NCBI GenBank assembly: GCA_051955985.1
Contig: JBQCGD010000167.1
Location: 1 to 64,000 of the forward strand
From: DATKPA01 sp051955985
Lineage (GTDB): Bacteria > Planctomycetota > Phycisphaerae > WQYP01
Direction of reading: 5' to 3'
DNA: 64,000 bases
Part shown: piece after piece, positions 8,965 through 17,068 of the stretch
Layout: each line of letters begins with the position of its first letter
Position numbering within the stretch: the stretch's first letter is position 1
Notes under the pieces: model-generated
Databases searched by the model: none
The model's input: only the letters and a program-made list of their open reading frames with translations
Told to the model about the DNA's origin: nothing
Program-made: the position numbers and the translations under genes

Positions 8965-9184
8965 GGAGACCTCCAGATAAGCCGTCCAACGTCAATTCTC
9001 CCCGTCGCCGCCGCAGCGAAGTGCTGGAAGGCCAGGGTTGTTTTTAGAGACGAGCGATGGGTTATGCATTCACCCATCGCTCCAATGAGTCCCGCGGATG
9101 GTGCTGCTGTGGGTTTCACAGATGTTGCTCGACTGCAGCCTTTCGCGAGACAGGCGTGGGGGTCCATCTACCCTCCAGAGCGGG

Positions 9185-10027
9185 TCAGAGTCTTCGGAGC
9201 ATGACGCGTACTTCGAAATTGGGCTCCTGCAGTGAGGGATTGGGGTTCCAGGCGTTGCCTGATCCACTGGGGAAGGAGCCCTTTTTGACGTTAGCGGCGT
9301 GGCCATCCATGAAGAGCCAGTTGGTGGTGGAATTTGCGTTGTTTCCGTGGCGCAGGTTGATGTTGTTGAAGTTGCCGTAGGTGTAGATGTCGTGGCCGTC
9401 GGCGACGATGCCGACATAGGAGGCGCCTTCGACGGCGGTTTCTTTTGCGTAGGTGATTCCGGCGGCGGCATCGACATAGCGTCCCGGATAGAGGTTGCCG
9501 AGTTTGACCATGGGATCGACCCAGACGAAGGGGCCCTGGTTGCCGGAGACCCAGGGGTCGAGGCCGGAGACGAGGTAGTTGCAGCGATAGGCGTTGCCCT
9601 TGCTGTCGTATTCGATCTGGTAGGACTGGCTGACGATGTCGGTTTGGGAGTTGGGGTTGTCCCACTCATTGGCGGAACGGTCGAGGCCGGAGGGACAGAT
9701 GAAGGGGCTGGAGTGGGCGTTTCCGTTGCTGGTCATGCCAAGGGAGCCCATGTAGCCCCACTCGGAGAATTCGGGGAACCAGAGGAGGACTTTTTTGGTG
9801 GTGGAGTCGGTCCAGGCGTAGGGCATGATGGTTTGCTGGAAATCGGCGGAGTATTCGGCGTAGGCCTGTCCGATGGCGTGGAGATTGGAGAGGCAGCGAG
9901 CCTGTTTGGCCTGGTTGCGCGCGCCGGCGAGGGAGGGGAGGAGGATGGCGATCAGGAGGGAGATGATGGCGACGACGACGAGCAGTTCGATGAGGGTGAA
10001 GCCCGATTTGTTGGACAGCCGGGGCAT
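9185..10027 (-). CDS. Prepilin-like type II secretion/pseudopilin protein of the H-x-DG type
   Basis: 280 residues. The class III leader SGFTLIELLVVVAIISLLIA near residue 9 marks it as a substrate of prepilin peptidase, with cleavage before Phe. The C-terminal part has the planctomycete pattern of a His followed by a DG pair (RHGNNAN then FMDGHAANV), here with 13 residues between His and DG instead of the usual nine. Members of this family are abundant in planctomycetes, often beside sugar-utilisation genes, and their task is unknown. The ATG has AGGAG six bases upstream, so the start is firm. It is divergent from the LacI-type regulator, with a 218-base region between them that holds a candidate operator. 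Confidence 0.85.
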   Translation of the reverse strand: MPRLSNKSGFTLIELLVVVAIISLLIAILLPSLAGARNQAKQARCLSNLHAIGQAYAEYSADFQQTIMPYAWTDSTTKKVLLWFPEFSEWGYMGSLGMTSNGNAHSSPFICPSGLDRSANEWDNPNSQTDIVSQSYQIEYDSKGNAYRCNYLVSGLDPWVSGNQGPFVWVDPMVKLGNLYPGRYVDAAAGITYAKETAVEGASYVGIVADGHDIYTYGNFNNINLRHGNNANSTTNWLFMDGHAANVKKGSFPSGSGNAWNPNPSLQEPNFEVRVMLRRL

Positions 10028-10245
10028 GGCGATCTCCTGTTCCCGAGCAGAAGTGGCAAGACCTCGTACAAGCCGAAAGCGAGCGTCGTGCTTTGGGGGA
10101 GCGCTCGCTTCAAGGTTCAAGAGGCACGTGGGCGGCGGGAGAGAAATGACGGAAGGCACCCGACGTCCATGGGGGTAGACTACATGAAAACGTTTTTAAA
10201 TGCAAACCTTTTCTTTGGGTATGTACGGGTGGAGCGAGGCGTGGT
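10028..10245. promoter_or_regulatory. Divergent intergenic region between the prepilin-like gene and the LacI-type regulator
   Basis: 218 bases serving two divergent genes. The end near the regulator is markedly A/T-rich compared with the surroundings and holds the palindrome listed separately at 10187-10196, followed by a TTTTTAAATGCAAACC stretch. No convincing sigma-70 boxes could be assigned by eye. Confidence 0.5.
10187..10196. promoter_or_regulatory. Candidate LacI-family operator AAAACGTTTT
   Basis: A perfect 10-bp palindrome centred on CG within TGAAAACGTTTTTA, close to the generic LacI-family operator shape. It sits 50 bases before the regulator start and 160 before the divergent prepilin-like gene. 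Its core AAACGTT is shared with the longer palindrome upstream of the GH3 gene at 19311-19330. Binding is inferred, not shown. Confidence 0.5.
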
Positions 10246-11295
10246 ATGCTTTTTGACATGAGCGTTCAGTTGACGAGAACAACGATCGAAGAAGTGGCAG
10301 CGCGGGCCGGGGTTTCGGCGGGGACGGTGTCGCGGGTTTTGAACGGGAAAAACAAGGAAAACCGGCCGGCGATCGCCAAGCGGAGCGAGCGTATCCGGAG
10401 GATTGCCAAGAAGTTAGGTTATCGGCCCAACGCGGCGGCGCGGTCGATTGTGACGGGGCAGTTCGGGACGGTGGGGTTTGTGACGGCCGGGGATGCGGGG
10501 ACGGACTGGTATCCGATTTCGGCCCTGAACGGGATCTACGCGGCGATCACGGCGTCGCATCGGCGGCTGCTGTTCAACCAGATTCCGGCGAAGCTTTTTT
10601 CAGATCCGGATGTAGTGCCACACCTGTTCCGGGAATCGACGGTGGATGGGTTGATCGTGAACCTGCTGCCGCGGTTTTCGGATTCGCTGGTGCCGTATTT
10701 CGAGTCGCAACCGGCGCCATGCGTGTGGATCAATCTCAAGCTGGCGGAGCGCTCGGTTTATCCGGACGACACGACGGCGGCGCCGATTGCGCTGGAATAT
10801 CTTTTTGAGCGGGGGCATCGGAAGATCGGATTTCTGCAGCGGCAGTTTGAGACGAATGTGCATTACTCGGTGAACGACCGGCTGGCGGGGTTCTGCACGG
10901 CGATGCGGAAGGCGGGGCTTTCGGATGCACGGCATTTGCCGCTGCATGGGGATTCTCCGGACGAGCTAGCAACGGTGATGGATCGGGCGGAGGAGTTTCT
11001 GAGGCGCTATCCGGACACGACGGCGGCGATCTGTTATGAGATGGAGGAGGCGGTTTGCCTTCACACGGCGGCGCTGCGGGCGCGGAAGCTTCCGGGGAAT
11101 TTCGAGATTGTCGGCATCAGCCACGATTTCATCCGTTACGTGACGGGCCTGCCGATTCCGACGGTGCGCATTCCGTTTTACGAGGTGGGCGAACGGGCGA
11201 GCGAGATGCTGATTGAGATGCTGACGAGCGGCAAGAGGAATGTGCCGAGCAAGCCGGTGGCGTTCAGCGATCCGGTGGATCATCGGGGCTGTTGA
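10246..11295 (+). CDS. LacI/GalR-family transcriptional regulator
   Basis: 349 residues. The N-terminal helix-turn-helix reads TIEEVAARAGVSAGTVSRVL (residues about 13-32), followed by the hinge region GYRPNAAARSIVTG. The rest is a periplasmic-binding-protein-like effector domain, with the typical GHRKIGFL segment in the middle and a C-terminal IPTVRIPFYEVGERA. A second ATG four codons downstream is an alternative start; the first has GAGG at a fair spacing. It most likely senses a plant oligosaccharide or sugar and controls the adjacent glycoside hydrolase operon (11373-19264) and itself, because both have AACGTT-centred palindromes upstream. Confidence 0.9.
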   Translation: MLFDMSVQLTRTTIEEVAARAGVSAGTVSRVLNGKNKENRPAIAKRSERIRRIAKKLGYRPNAAARSIVTGQFGTVGFVTAGDAGTDWYPISALNGIYAAITASHRRLLFNQIPAKLFSDPDVVPHLFRESTVDGLIVNLLPRFSDSLVPYFESQPAPCVWINLKLAERSVYPDDTTAAPIALEYLFERGHRKIGFLQRQFETNVHYSVNDRLAGFCTAMRKAGLSDARHLPLHGDSPDELATVMDRAEEFLRRYPDTTAAICYEMEEAVCLHTAALRARKLPGNFEIVGISHDFIRYVTGLPIPTVRIPFYEVGERASEMLIEMLTSGKRNVPSKPVAFSDPVDHRGC

Positions 11296-11372
11296 TTCTT
11301 TTGACGGGTTTCTCCCCCCCCCCGCCATCCCCGCCATCTACCGTGCATTCATTCAAAGCGCATTTTTTCAGC

Positions 11373-11849
11373 CTAGTTGGTCGGGGTGACGGGGCGGGGT
11401 TCGTCGTTTCCGCCGCCCGGGCTTTTGGCGGTGATGACTCTCACGTAAGCGAGGCCGTCGGCGGGGGAGACCCAGCGGGATTCGCCGGGCTTTTTGACTT
11501 CTTTGAGGACGATGCCGCGGAGTTTTTCGGGGCCGATCTCGTGTTTTTCGACGGCCTCCATAAGTTGACGGCCCCTGGTGGTGTAGCGTTCGAGGTAGGC
11601 GACCCACTGCTTGCCGCCGGCGGCGAAGACGTGGGCTTCGACGGCGGGCTTGCCGTCGTGATCGAAGGGAGGGAGTTTGGCGGCATCGTCGGCGAAGTAG
11701 GTTGCGCCGTCGTCGGTGGTGAAGTAGCGTTCTTCGCGGCGGGCGTGGGCGGCGGAGGCGCCGCCGAAGTAGGACCAGACGACCCAGCCGTTGGCCGCGA
11801 GGATGATGGCGACGGCGGCAGCACCGATGATTTTGCGTCCGTTGGGCAT
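11373..11849 (-). CDS. Membrane-anchored protein of unknown function in the glycoside hydrolase operon
   Basis: 158 residues: one N-terminal hydrophobic segment (residues about 7-25) after a short basic start, then a soluble, charged domain (ARREERYFTTDDGATYF, WVAYLERYTTRGRQ) and a Pro/Thr tail. No family was recognised. The frame also contains a GTG at 11897 that would overlap the stop of the GH74 gene as GTGA, which would allow translational coupling; the ATG at 11849 gives a cleaner membrane anchor and was chosen. It is the last gene of the GH3-GH31-GH74 series. Confidence 0.6.
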   Translation of the reverse strand: MPNGRKIIGAAAVAIILAANGWVVWSYFGGASAAHARREERYFTTDDGATYFADDAAKLPPFDHDGKPAVEAHVFAAGGKQWVAYLERYTTRGRQLMEAVEKHEIGPEKLRGIVLKEVKKPGESRWVSPADGLAYVRVITAKSPGGGNDEPRPVTPTN

Positions 11850-11893
11850 GTGATCACTCTTTCCCGTGTTGATCCGAATTCCTTGAGTTCGAT

Positions 11894-14125
11894 TCACGGC
11901 GCCTGGGCAGCGGCCGGTTTTGCGGTGGTTGACTGGGGGTCCGCGTAGAGAATGCCGCGTCCATTGGTGGCGAGGTAGACGCGGCCGTAGAGGCGCGGGT
12001 CGCCGATGACGGTCTGGCCGATCCAGCCGTATTGGTGTTGATCGTCGTTGATGCGGGTCCAGGTGGCGCCGGTGTCGTCGGAGCGAAAGACGGCTTTGAG
12101 GGAATTGATTTGGCCGACGGCGTAGAGGGCGGGGTAGGAGCGGCCGGGCGCGGGTTTGCCGAAGCCGAGGGTCCAGCAGGCGTGGATGGAGGCGAGGGGG
12201 GAGAAGGTTTTTCCGGCGTCGAGGGAATGGGCGAGGCCGTTGTCGGGGGAAGCGATCCAGAGGTCGCCGGGGGCGGCGGGGGAAACGAAGAGGCGGGCAG
12301 CGTGGAGGTTATCGTGCTGGACGGAGAAATGGGCGCCGCCGTCATCGCTTCGAAAGAGTTTGCCGCTGGCGCGGTCGAGGGCGTAGAAGCCGGCGGGGCG
12401 GACGCGGTCGGAGAGGACGTCAATTGCGGCGGGGATTCCCTGGCAGGGGGACCAGGTGGCGCCCTGGTCTGGAGAATAGAAGGGGGTTGCGTTTCCGGAG
12501 GACCAGACGAGGGCGCGGGCATCTGCGCTGATTGCGAGGGTGCGGAGGGATTTGGCGTCGGGGGGAGCGGCGGCGAAGGGTTTCCAGGTGGCGGCACCGT
12601 CGGTGGAGAGGAAGCCCTGGCCGTCGTTTCCGGAGCGCACGAAGACTTCGGGTTTTTGGCCGGCGAAATCGAGGCCGGGGGTGGTGCCGATGGAGGGGGC
12701 GAATCTGCCGGAGGCGGGGGAGCGATCGAGGTCGTCGTGGCGGAAGCCGTCGATGTCGCCGAGGGCGCTGACGAGGTGCGGACCGGCGGGCGGGCTTTTG
12801 AGTTCGAGGACGGCGGTTTCTTCGATGCCGCGGTTGTCGAAGTCCCAGCGTGTGGGGCGGCGGGTTTGCATGTTGGCGGCCTGGAAGGTGGTCCAGAGGC
12901 CGAAGCCGGTGACGAAGGTGGCGTGGCTGCTGTCGAAGGGGTCGATGGCGATGTCGCTCATCCAGTGGGGGCCGATGGAGGCGGCGTAGGGGGCGGTTGC
13001 GGGGTTGAAGGAGATGGTGGCGGGATCGGGATTGCGGACGGAGGTTTCCTTCCAGGATTGGCCGCGGTCGGTGCTGCGGAAGATGGAATCGCCGGCGCTC
13101 CAGCGGGCGAAGGTGGTGGCCATGAGGATGTGAGGGTCTTCGGCGGAGACGGCGATGCCGCCATAACCGAAGCGGTCGCCGTCCTTGGGGCGGGCGGGGG
13201 AGATGTCTTTCCACTCGGAGGTCTTGGTGTTGAAGCGCCAGAGTGCGCCGTCGAGCATACTTTCGGGGCCGGGCGGGTCGCCGTAGGAGATGTAGAGCAT
13301 GCCGTCACGGGCGATGACGCCGTGGATGGGGAGGAGGCCTGTGGGGGCGTTGGGGACGGGTTGCCAGTGTTCGCCGGTGTCGGTGCTGCGGAAGAGGCTT
13401 TCGCCCTTGGTGCCGATGCCGGCGTAGAGGGTGCTCGTGGGTTCACCGTGGGGGGCGGGTGTCTGCGTGGTGTCGAAGGTGATGAAGGAGATTCCGAAGA
13501 GGCCGGCGTGCTCGGCGGCGGCGGGGAAGTCCTGAACTTTTTTCCAGGTGGCGGCGTGGTCGGTGCTGCGCCAGAGGCCGGCGGTCCGGGAGGCGAAGAA
13601 CAAGACGCGCCCGTCCTGCGGATCGACGACGAGGCGTTCGCCGACGGCGCGGCCGGGATTGTTGCCGCCCATCTGGAAGGGCATCTGGGTGAAGGCGAAG
13701 GTGCGGCCGCGATCGGTGGAGCGGGCGATCACGCCGTTTTTCGACCAGGGGGCGACGTAGGTGCCGAGGGCGAGGTAGAGGCGGCTGGCGTCGGAAGGGT
13801 CGATCGCGACGCTTTCGCAGCCGAGGGTGTTGACGTTGTCCATGCCGACCCAGTCGGTCAGGGGGATCCATTTTCCGCCGTCATCGCTGGAGCGGCGGTA
13901 GGCGCCGCCGATGTCGGTGCGGATGTATTCGAGGCCGCGTTCGGCGGGGTGCATGACGATGCCGGGGACGTAGCCGCCGCCTTCGATCACGACGTTTTTC
14001 CAGACGTAGGGCTCAGCGGCGACGGGGGATTTTGCATCGGCTGCGAGCGCGGGCGGGACGTGGGCGTGGAGCGCCAGCAGTCCCACGACTGCGAGTTGAA
14101 GAAGCCATCGGCCAGAACGCACCAT
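11894..14125 (-). CDS. GH74-family xyloglucanase-like glycoside hydrolase
   Basis: 743 residues with a signal peptide (to about residue 29), so exported. It is a double beta-propeller of sialidase/BNR-like repeats (RSTDRGRTF, RSTDHAATW, RSTDTGEHW, RSDDTGATW and others). The N-terminal blocks YVWKNVVIEGGGYVPGIV, RTDIGGAYR and GGNNPGRAVGERLVVDP are characteristic of GH74 endo-xyloglucanases. Asp71 in RTDIGG corresponds to the usual first catalytic Asp, and WMSDIAIDPFDS is the conserved central block. A GLDFAGQ motif near residue 484 lies where the family carries its second catalytic Asp; this assignment is tentative. GAGG precedes the ATG. The gene lies 52 bases after the GH31 gene, in the same operon. 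Confidence 0.88.
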   Translation of the reverse strand: MVRSGRWLLQLAVVGLLALHAHVPPALAADAKSPVAAEPYVWKNVVIEGGGYVPGIVMHPAERGLEYIRTDIGGAYRRSSDDGGKWIPLTDWVGMDNVNTLGCESVAIDPSDASRLYLALGTYVAPWSKNGVIARSTDRGRTFAFTQMPFQMGGNNPGRAVGERLVVDPQDGRVLFFASRTAGLWRSTDHAATWKKVQDFPAAAEHAGLFGISFITFDTTQTPAPHGEPTSTLYAGIGTKGESLFRSTDTGEHWQPVPNAPTGLLPIHGVIARDGMLYISYGDPPGPESMLDGALWRFNTKTSEWKDISPARPKDGDRFGYGGIAVSAEDPHILMATTFARWSAGDSIFRSTDRGQSWKETSVRNPDPATISFNPATAPYAASIGPHWMSDIAIDPFDSSHATFVTGFGLWTTFQAANMQTRRPTRWDFDNRGIEETAVLELKSPPAGPHLVSALGDIDGFRHDDLDRSPASGRFAPSIGTTPGLDFAGQKPEVFVRSGNDGQGFLSTDGAATWKPFAAAPPDAKSLRTLAISADARALVWSSGNATPFYSPDQGATWSPCQGIPAAIDVLSDRVRPAGFYALDRASGKLFRSDDGGAHFSVQHDNLHAARLFVSPAAPGDLWIASPDNGLAHSLDAGKTFSPLASIHACWTLGFGKPAPGRSYPALYAVGQINSLKAVFRSDDTGATWTRINDDQHQYGWIGQTVIGDPRLYGRVYLATNGRGILYADPQSTTAKPAAAQAP

Positions 14126-14177
14126 TCGAGATCCTCACGCGAATTATCGGTTCGCCACCACCCCTGTCGGGCTGTTG

Positions 14178-17015
14178 TCAGGGCGAGAGTTCGACGGGGG
14201 CGCCGTCGTAAGTTACGGTTTTTCCATCGGCCGGTGATTCGTATCCGACGGGGCGGTTCTTCGAGATGAAGACGACGTGGATCGTTCGTTTCTGCAGCAT
14301 TCCGGGGTAGCCCCCCTGGCGCTTGCCGATGGTCAGTTTCTGGTTGGCGTCATTCCAGGAGATGGGAATTTCGGAGAACGCGCCTTTTTCGTACTGGTAG
14401 GTGAGGCCGTCGTCTTCGTAAAGCGTGAAGTCGCCGTTGCGGCCGGCGTAGACGTAGAGGGTGAGGGGATCGGCCTTCTTTTCGCCGGTGTACTGGAGGT
14501 CGGGGCCGAATGGGATGATGGAGCCGGCGCGGATGTGGAGGGGGATGGCGTTGTAGGGGGCCTCGGCGTCGATGTCGCGGCCGCCGTCGAGGGCAGCGCC
14601 GGTCCAGAAGTCGTACCAGGTGCCTTCGGGCAGATAGACGCTGCGGGAGCGGGCCTTGTACTCGGTGACGGGGCTGACGAGGAAGGCGGGGCCGAAGAGG
14701 TATTCGTCGCTGAGTTCGCGGGCGCGTTTGTCGTTGGGGAAGTCCATGACGAGGGGGCGCATGATGGTGGCGTCATTTTGGGTCACGGCGCCGGCGAGGG
14801 AGTAGATGTAGGGGAGCATGCGGTAGCGGAGTTTGTCGAATTTGAGTTGGGCGTTGTAGCAGGGGCTGCCTTCGCCGCCGAAGAGCCACATTTCGCGGAA
14901 GGGGGCTTCGCCGTGGACGCGGAGCATCGGGACGAAGGTAGCGAACTCGAACCAGCGGGCGTTCATTTCGCGCCATTCGTCGGTGGCTTCGCGCGTCATG
15001 GGGCGGTAGGGGGAGAAGCGTGGAGGGACGGAGAAGCCGCCGGAATCCATGGTCCAGTAGGGAAGTCCGGAGATGGAATAGCCGAGACCGGCGGCGATCT
15101 GCTTTTTCATGGCGGTCCAGGTGGAGGAGATGTCGCCGGACCAACTGGCGGCGGCGAAGTGCTGCTGTCCGGCGTAGCCGGAGCGTGTGAGGATAAAGAC
15201 GCGCTGATCAGGCGCGGCTTGGCGCTGACCTTCGTAGACGGCGGCGCTGTTGAGCAAGGGGTAGGCGTTCTGGACGCTGGCGCCGGTGCCGGCGCCGGTT
15301 TTGGGCATGTGATCGAGTTCGCGGTCGAGGGTGGGCGGCGAGGGGACGAGGTCCGGCTCGGTCGCATCCATCCACCAGGCGTCGATTCCCTTGACGAAGA
15401 GGCGATCGCGCACCTGGTCCCAGAACATCTGGCGTGCGCCGGGATTGAACGCGTCGTAGAAGGTGTAGGGGTAACCGGGGCCGACCCAGTCTTTGTAGTT
15501 GGGGTCAACGGGATAAAGATAGCCTTTCGCGTCGAGGGCTTTGAAATTGTCGGTGCTGGGATAGAACTTTCCCCAGACGGAAATCATCAGGTGGGCGTGG
15601 AGGGCGTGGATCTGCTTGATCCAGCCGTCGGGATCGGGGAAGCGTTTGGGATCAAATTCGTGGGAGCCCCAGCTATCCTCCTTCCAGTACATCCAGTCCT
15701 GGACGATGTTGTCGAAGGGGATCTGGAGGTCGCGGAATTTTTTGACGACATCGAGGGATTCCTGCTGGGTGACGTAGCGTTGCCGGGATTGCCAGAGTCC
15801 GAAGATCCACTTGGGCATCATGGGGGCGTTGCCGGTGAGCTGGCGGTATCCGTGGATGACGCGGTCGAGGGAGGGGCCGTAGACGAAGTAGTAATCGATG
15901 CCGTCGCCGACGCTGGACCAGAGGGAGGTGTTGTCGCCGGCGGCTTCGTCTCCGGCGACGGGGGGCTTCCACTTGAGGGTGCAGAACTCGCAGCCGTCTT
16001 TGAGCCACTGCAATTTGATGTGGTGTTTTGTGCCGGCGTCGAAGTGAGCGTGGGCGAGGTCGTCCCAGGGGAGCCAGTCCTGTCGCCAGTGGTTGGCGAC
16101 TTGCTCGCCGTCGATCCACATTGTGTAGTTGCCGTTGGCGTAGAGTTGGAACTTGTAGTCGCCGGTGGTGTCGGCGAGGAGATCGCCTTCCCAGACGATT
16201 GCTTTTTCGCCGGGGGTGGGCTTGGCTTTGCCGCGGTTGGCGGGATCGCCGTTGTGGATTTCGACATCGACGCGGGAGGGGCCGGGTTGGGTGAGGGCTT
16301 CATCTGCGTATGGCGTCGCGGTGAAACCGCCGGGCTGTCCGGACATATCGAAGATGCGGGCGGTGGGAATTGCTTCGTAGGGGCGGGGATCGCCGAACTT
16401 GGTGAAGGAGGGGTTGTCCCAGAAGAGGCCGTAGCCTTTGGAGGAGACGAGGAAGGGGACGGCGATCTCGGTGTTGTGCTGCCAGAGCTCGATGTCGGTG
16501 CCCTTGATGTCGACGAGGCCGTACTGGTGCTGACCGAGGCCGTAGAGGGATTCATCGGGATCGGGCAGCCACTGCTGGCGGATGTGGTGGGTTGCCTGTC
16601 CCTGCACTTCGGCCGGTTCCATGGTGCGGCTGCCGGGGAGTTCGCCGAGGATCATTTTGCCGGCGAGGTCTTCGAATTTGACGGTGCCTTGGGCGTCGAC
16701 GACGACTTTGAGCCTGGCGGTGGTCAGGACCTTGTTGTCTGCATCGGCGGCGACATCCCAGTGGGCGGGCGACGCGTGCATGGCTGCGATTGCGAAACTT
16801 TTGTGGTTGAAGAACGCGCGATCGGGAGCGTAGGCAACGCGGACGATGTCGTCCGAGATGACCTGAAGTTTCAGGAATCCGTTGGGTTCGGGCAGAATGA
16901 TGCCGTCGGCCACTTTTCCGATTTCAGCGGCGCCTGCGGCCTGCGCGAGGAGTACCCCCCTACCGAGCGGCGCGACGATGCCGACCAACAACATGCTTAA
17001 GACGTGGCGTTTCAC
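14178..17015 (-). CDS. GH31 alpha-xylosidase/alpha-glucosidase with inserted PA14 domain
   Basis: 945 residues. The start was set at a GTG at 17015 because a perfect GGAGG lies five bases before it and the next residues form a signal peptide (VKRHVLSMLLVGIVAP...). The open frame upstream of this runs inside the GH3 gene and is not coding. The catalytic domain has the nucleophile in WWMDATEPD (about residue 549) and the acid/base Asp in SWSGDIS (about 626). A PA14 domain (about 265-352: TTGDYKFQLYANGNYTMWID) is inserted before the barrel, as in the known xyloglucan-specific alpha-xylosidases of Cellvibrio type. With GH74 and GH3 neighbours, removal of xylose branches from xyloglucan oligosaccharides is the likely job. 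Confidence 0.88.
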   Translation of the reverse strand: MKRHVLSMLLVGIVAPLGRGVLLAQAAGAAEIGKVADGIILPEPNGFLKLQVISDDIVRVAYAPDRAFFNHKSFAIAAMHASPAHWDVAADADNKVLTTARLKVVVDAQGTVKFEDLAGKMILGELPGSRTMEPAEVQGQATHHIRQQWLPDPDESLYGLGQHQYGLVDIKGTDIELWQHNTEIAVPFLVSSKGYGLFWDNPSFTKFGDPRPYEAIPTARIFDMSGQPGGFTATPYADEALTQPGPSRVDVEIHNGDPANRGKAKPTPGEKAIVWEGDLLADTTGDYKFQLYANGNYTMWIDGEQVANHWRQDWLPWDDLAHAHFDAGTKHHIKLQWLKDGCEFCTLKWKPPVAGDEAAGDNTSLWSSVGDGIDYYFVYGPSLDRVIHGYRQLTGNAPMMPKWIFGLWQSRQRYVTQQESLDVVKKFRDLQIPFDNIVQDWMYWKEDSWGSHEFDPKRFPDPDGWIKQIHALHAHLMISVWGKFYPSTDNFKALDAKGYLYPVDPNYKDWVGPGYPYTFYDAFNPGARQMFWDQVRDRLFVKGIDAWWMDATEPDLVPSPPTLDRELDHMPKTGAGTGASVQNAYPLLNSAAVYEGQRQAAPDQRVFILTRSGYAGQQHFAAASWSGDISSTWTAMKKQIAAGLGYSISGLPYWTMDSGGFSVPPRFSPYRPMTREATDEWREMNARWFEFATFVPMLRVHGEAPFREMWLFGGEGSPCYNAQLKFDKLRYRMLPYIYSLAGAVTQNDATIMRPLVMDFPNDKRARELSDEYLFGPAFLVSPVTEYKARSRSVYLPEGTWYDFWTGAALDGGRDIDAEAPYNAIPLHIRAGSIIPFGPDLQYTGEKKADPLTLYVYAGRNGDFTLYEDDGLTYQYEKGAFSEIPISWNDANQKLTIGKRQGGYPGMLQKRTIHVVFISKNRPVGYESPADGKTVTYDGAPVELSP

Positions 17016-17068
17016 AAATACCTCCAGGGGGTGACCGCCGGCTCCCGGTGCGGACGGATACGGCATTT

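Noticed and set aside
12032..14269. 745-codon open frame on the plus strand opposite the GH74 gene
   Set aside because: Glycine/valine/alanine-rich mirror of a G/C-biased real gene. It has no motifs or ribosome site, while the minus strand carries clear GH74 signatures.
14277..17000. 907-codon open frame on the plus strand opposite the GH31 gene
   Set aside because: Same effect of biased third positions; its composition is Gly/Val/Glu-rich and without domain features.
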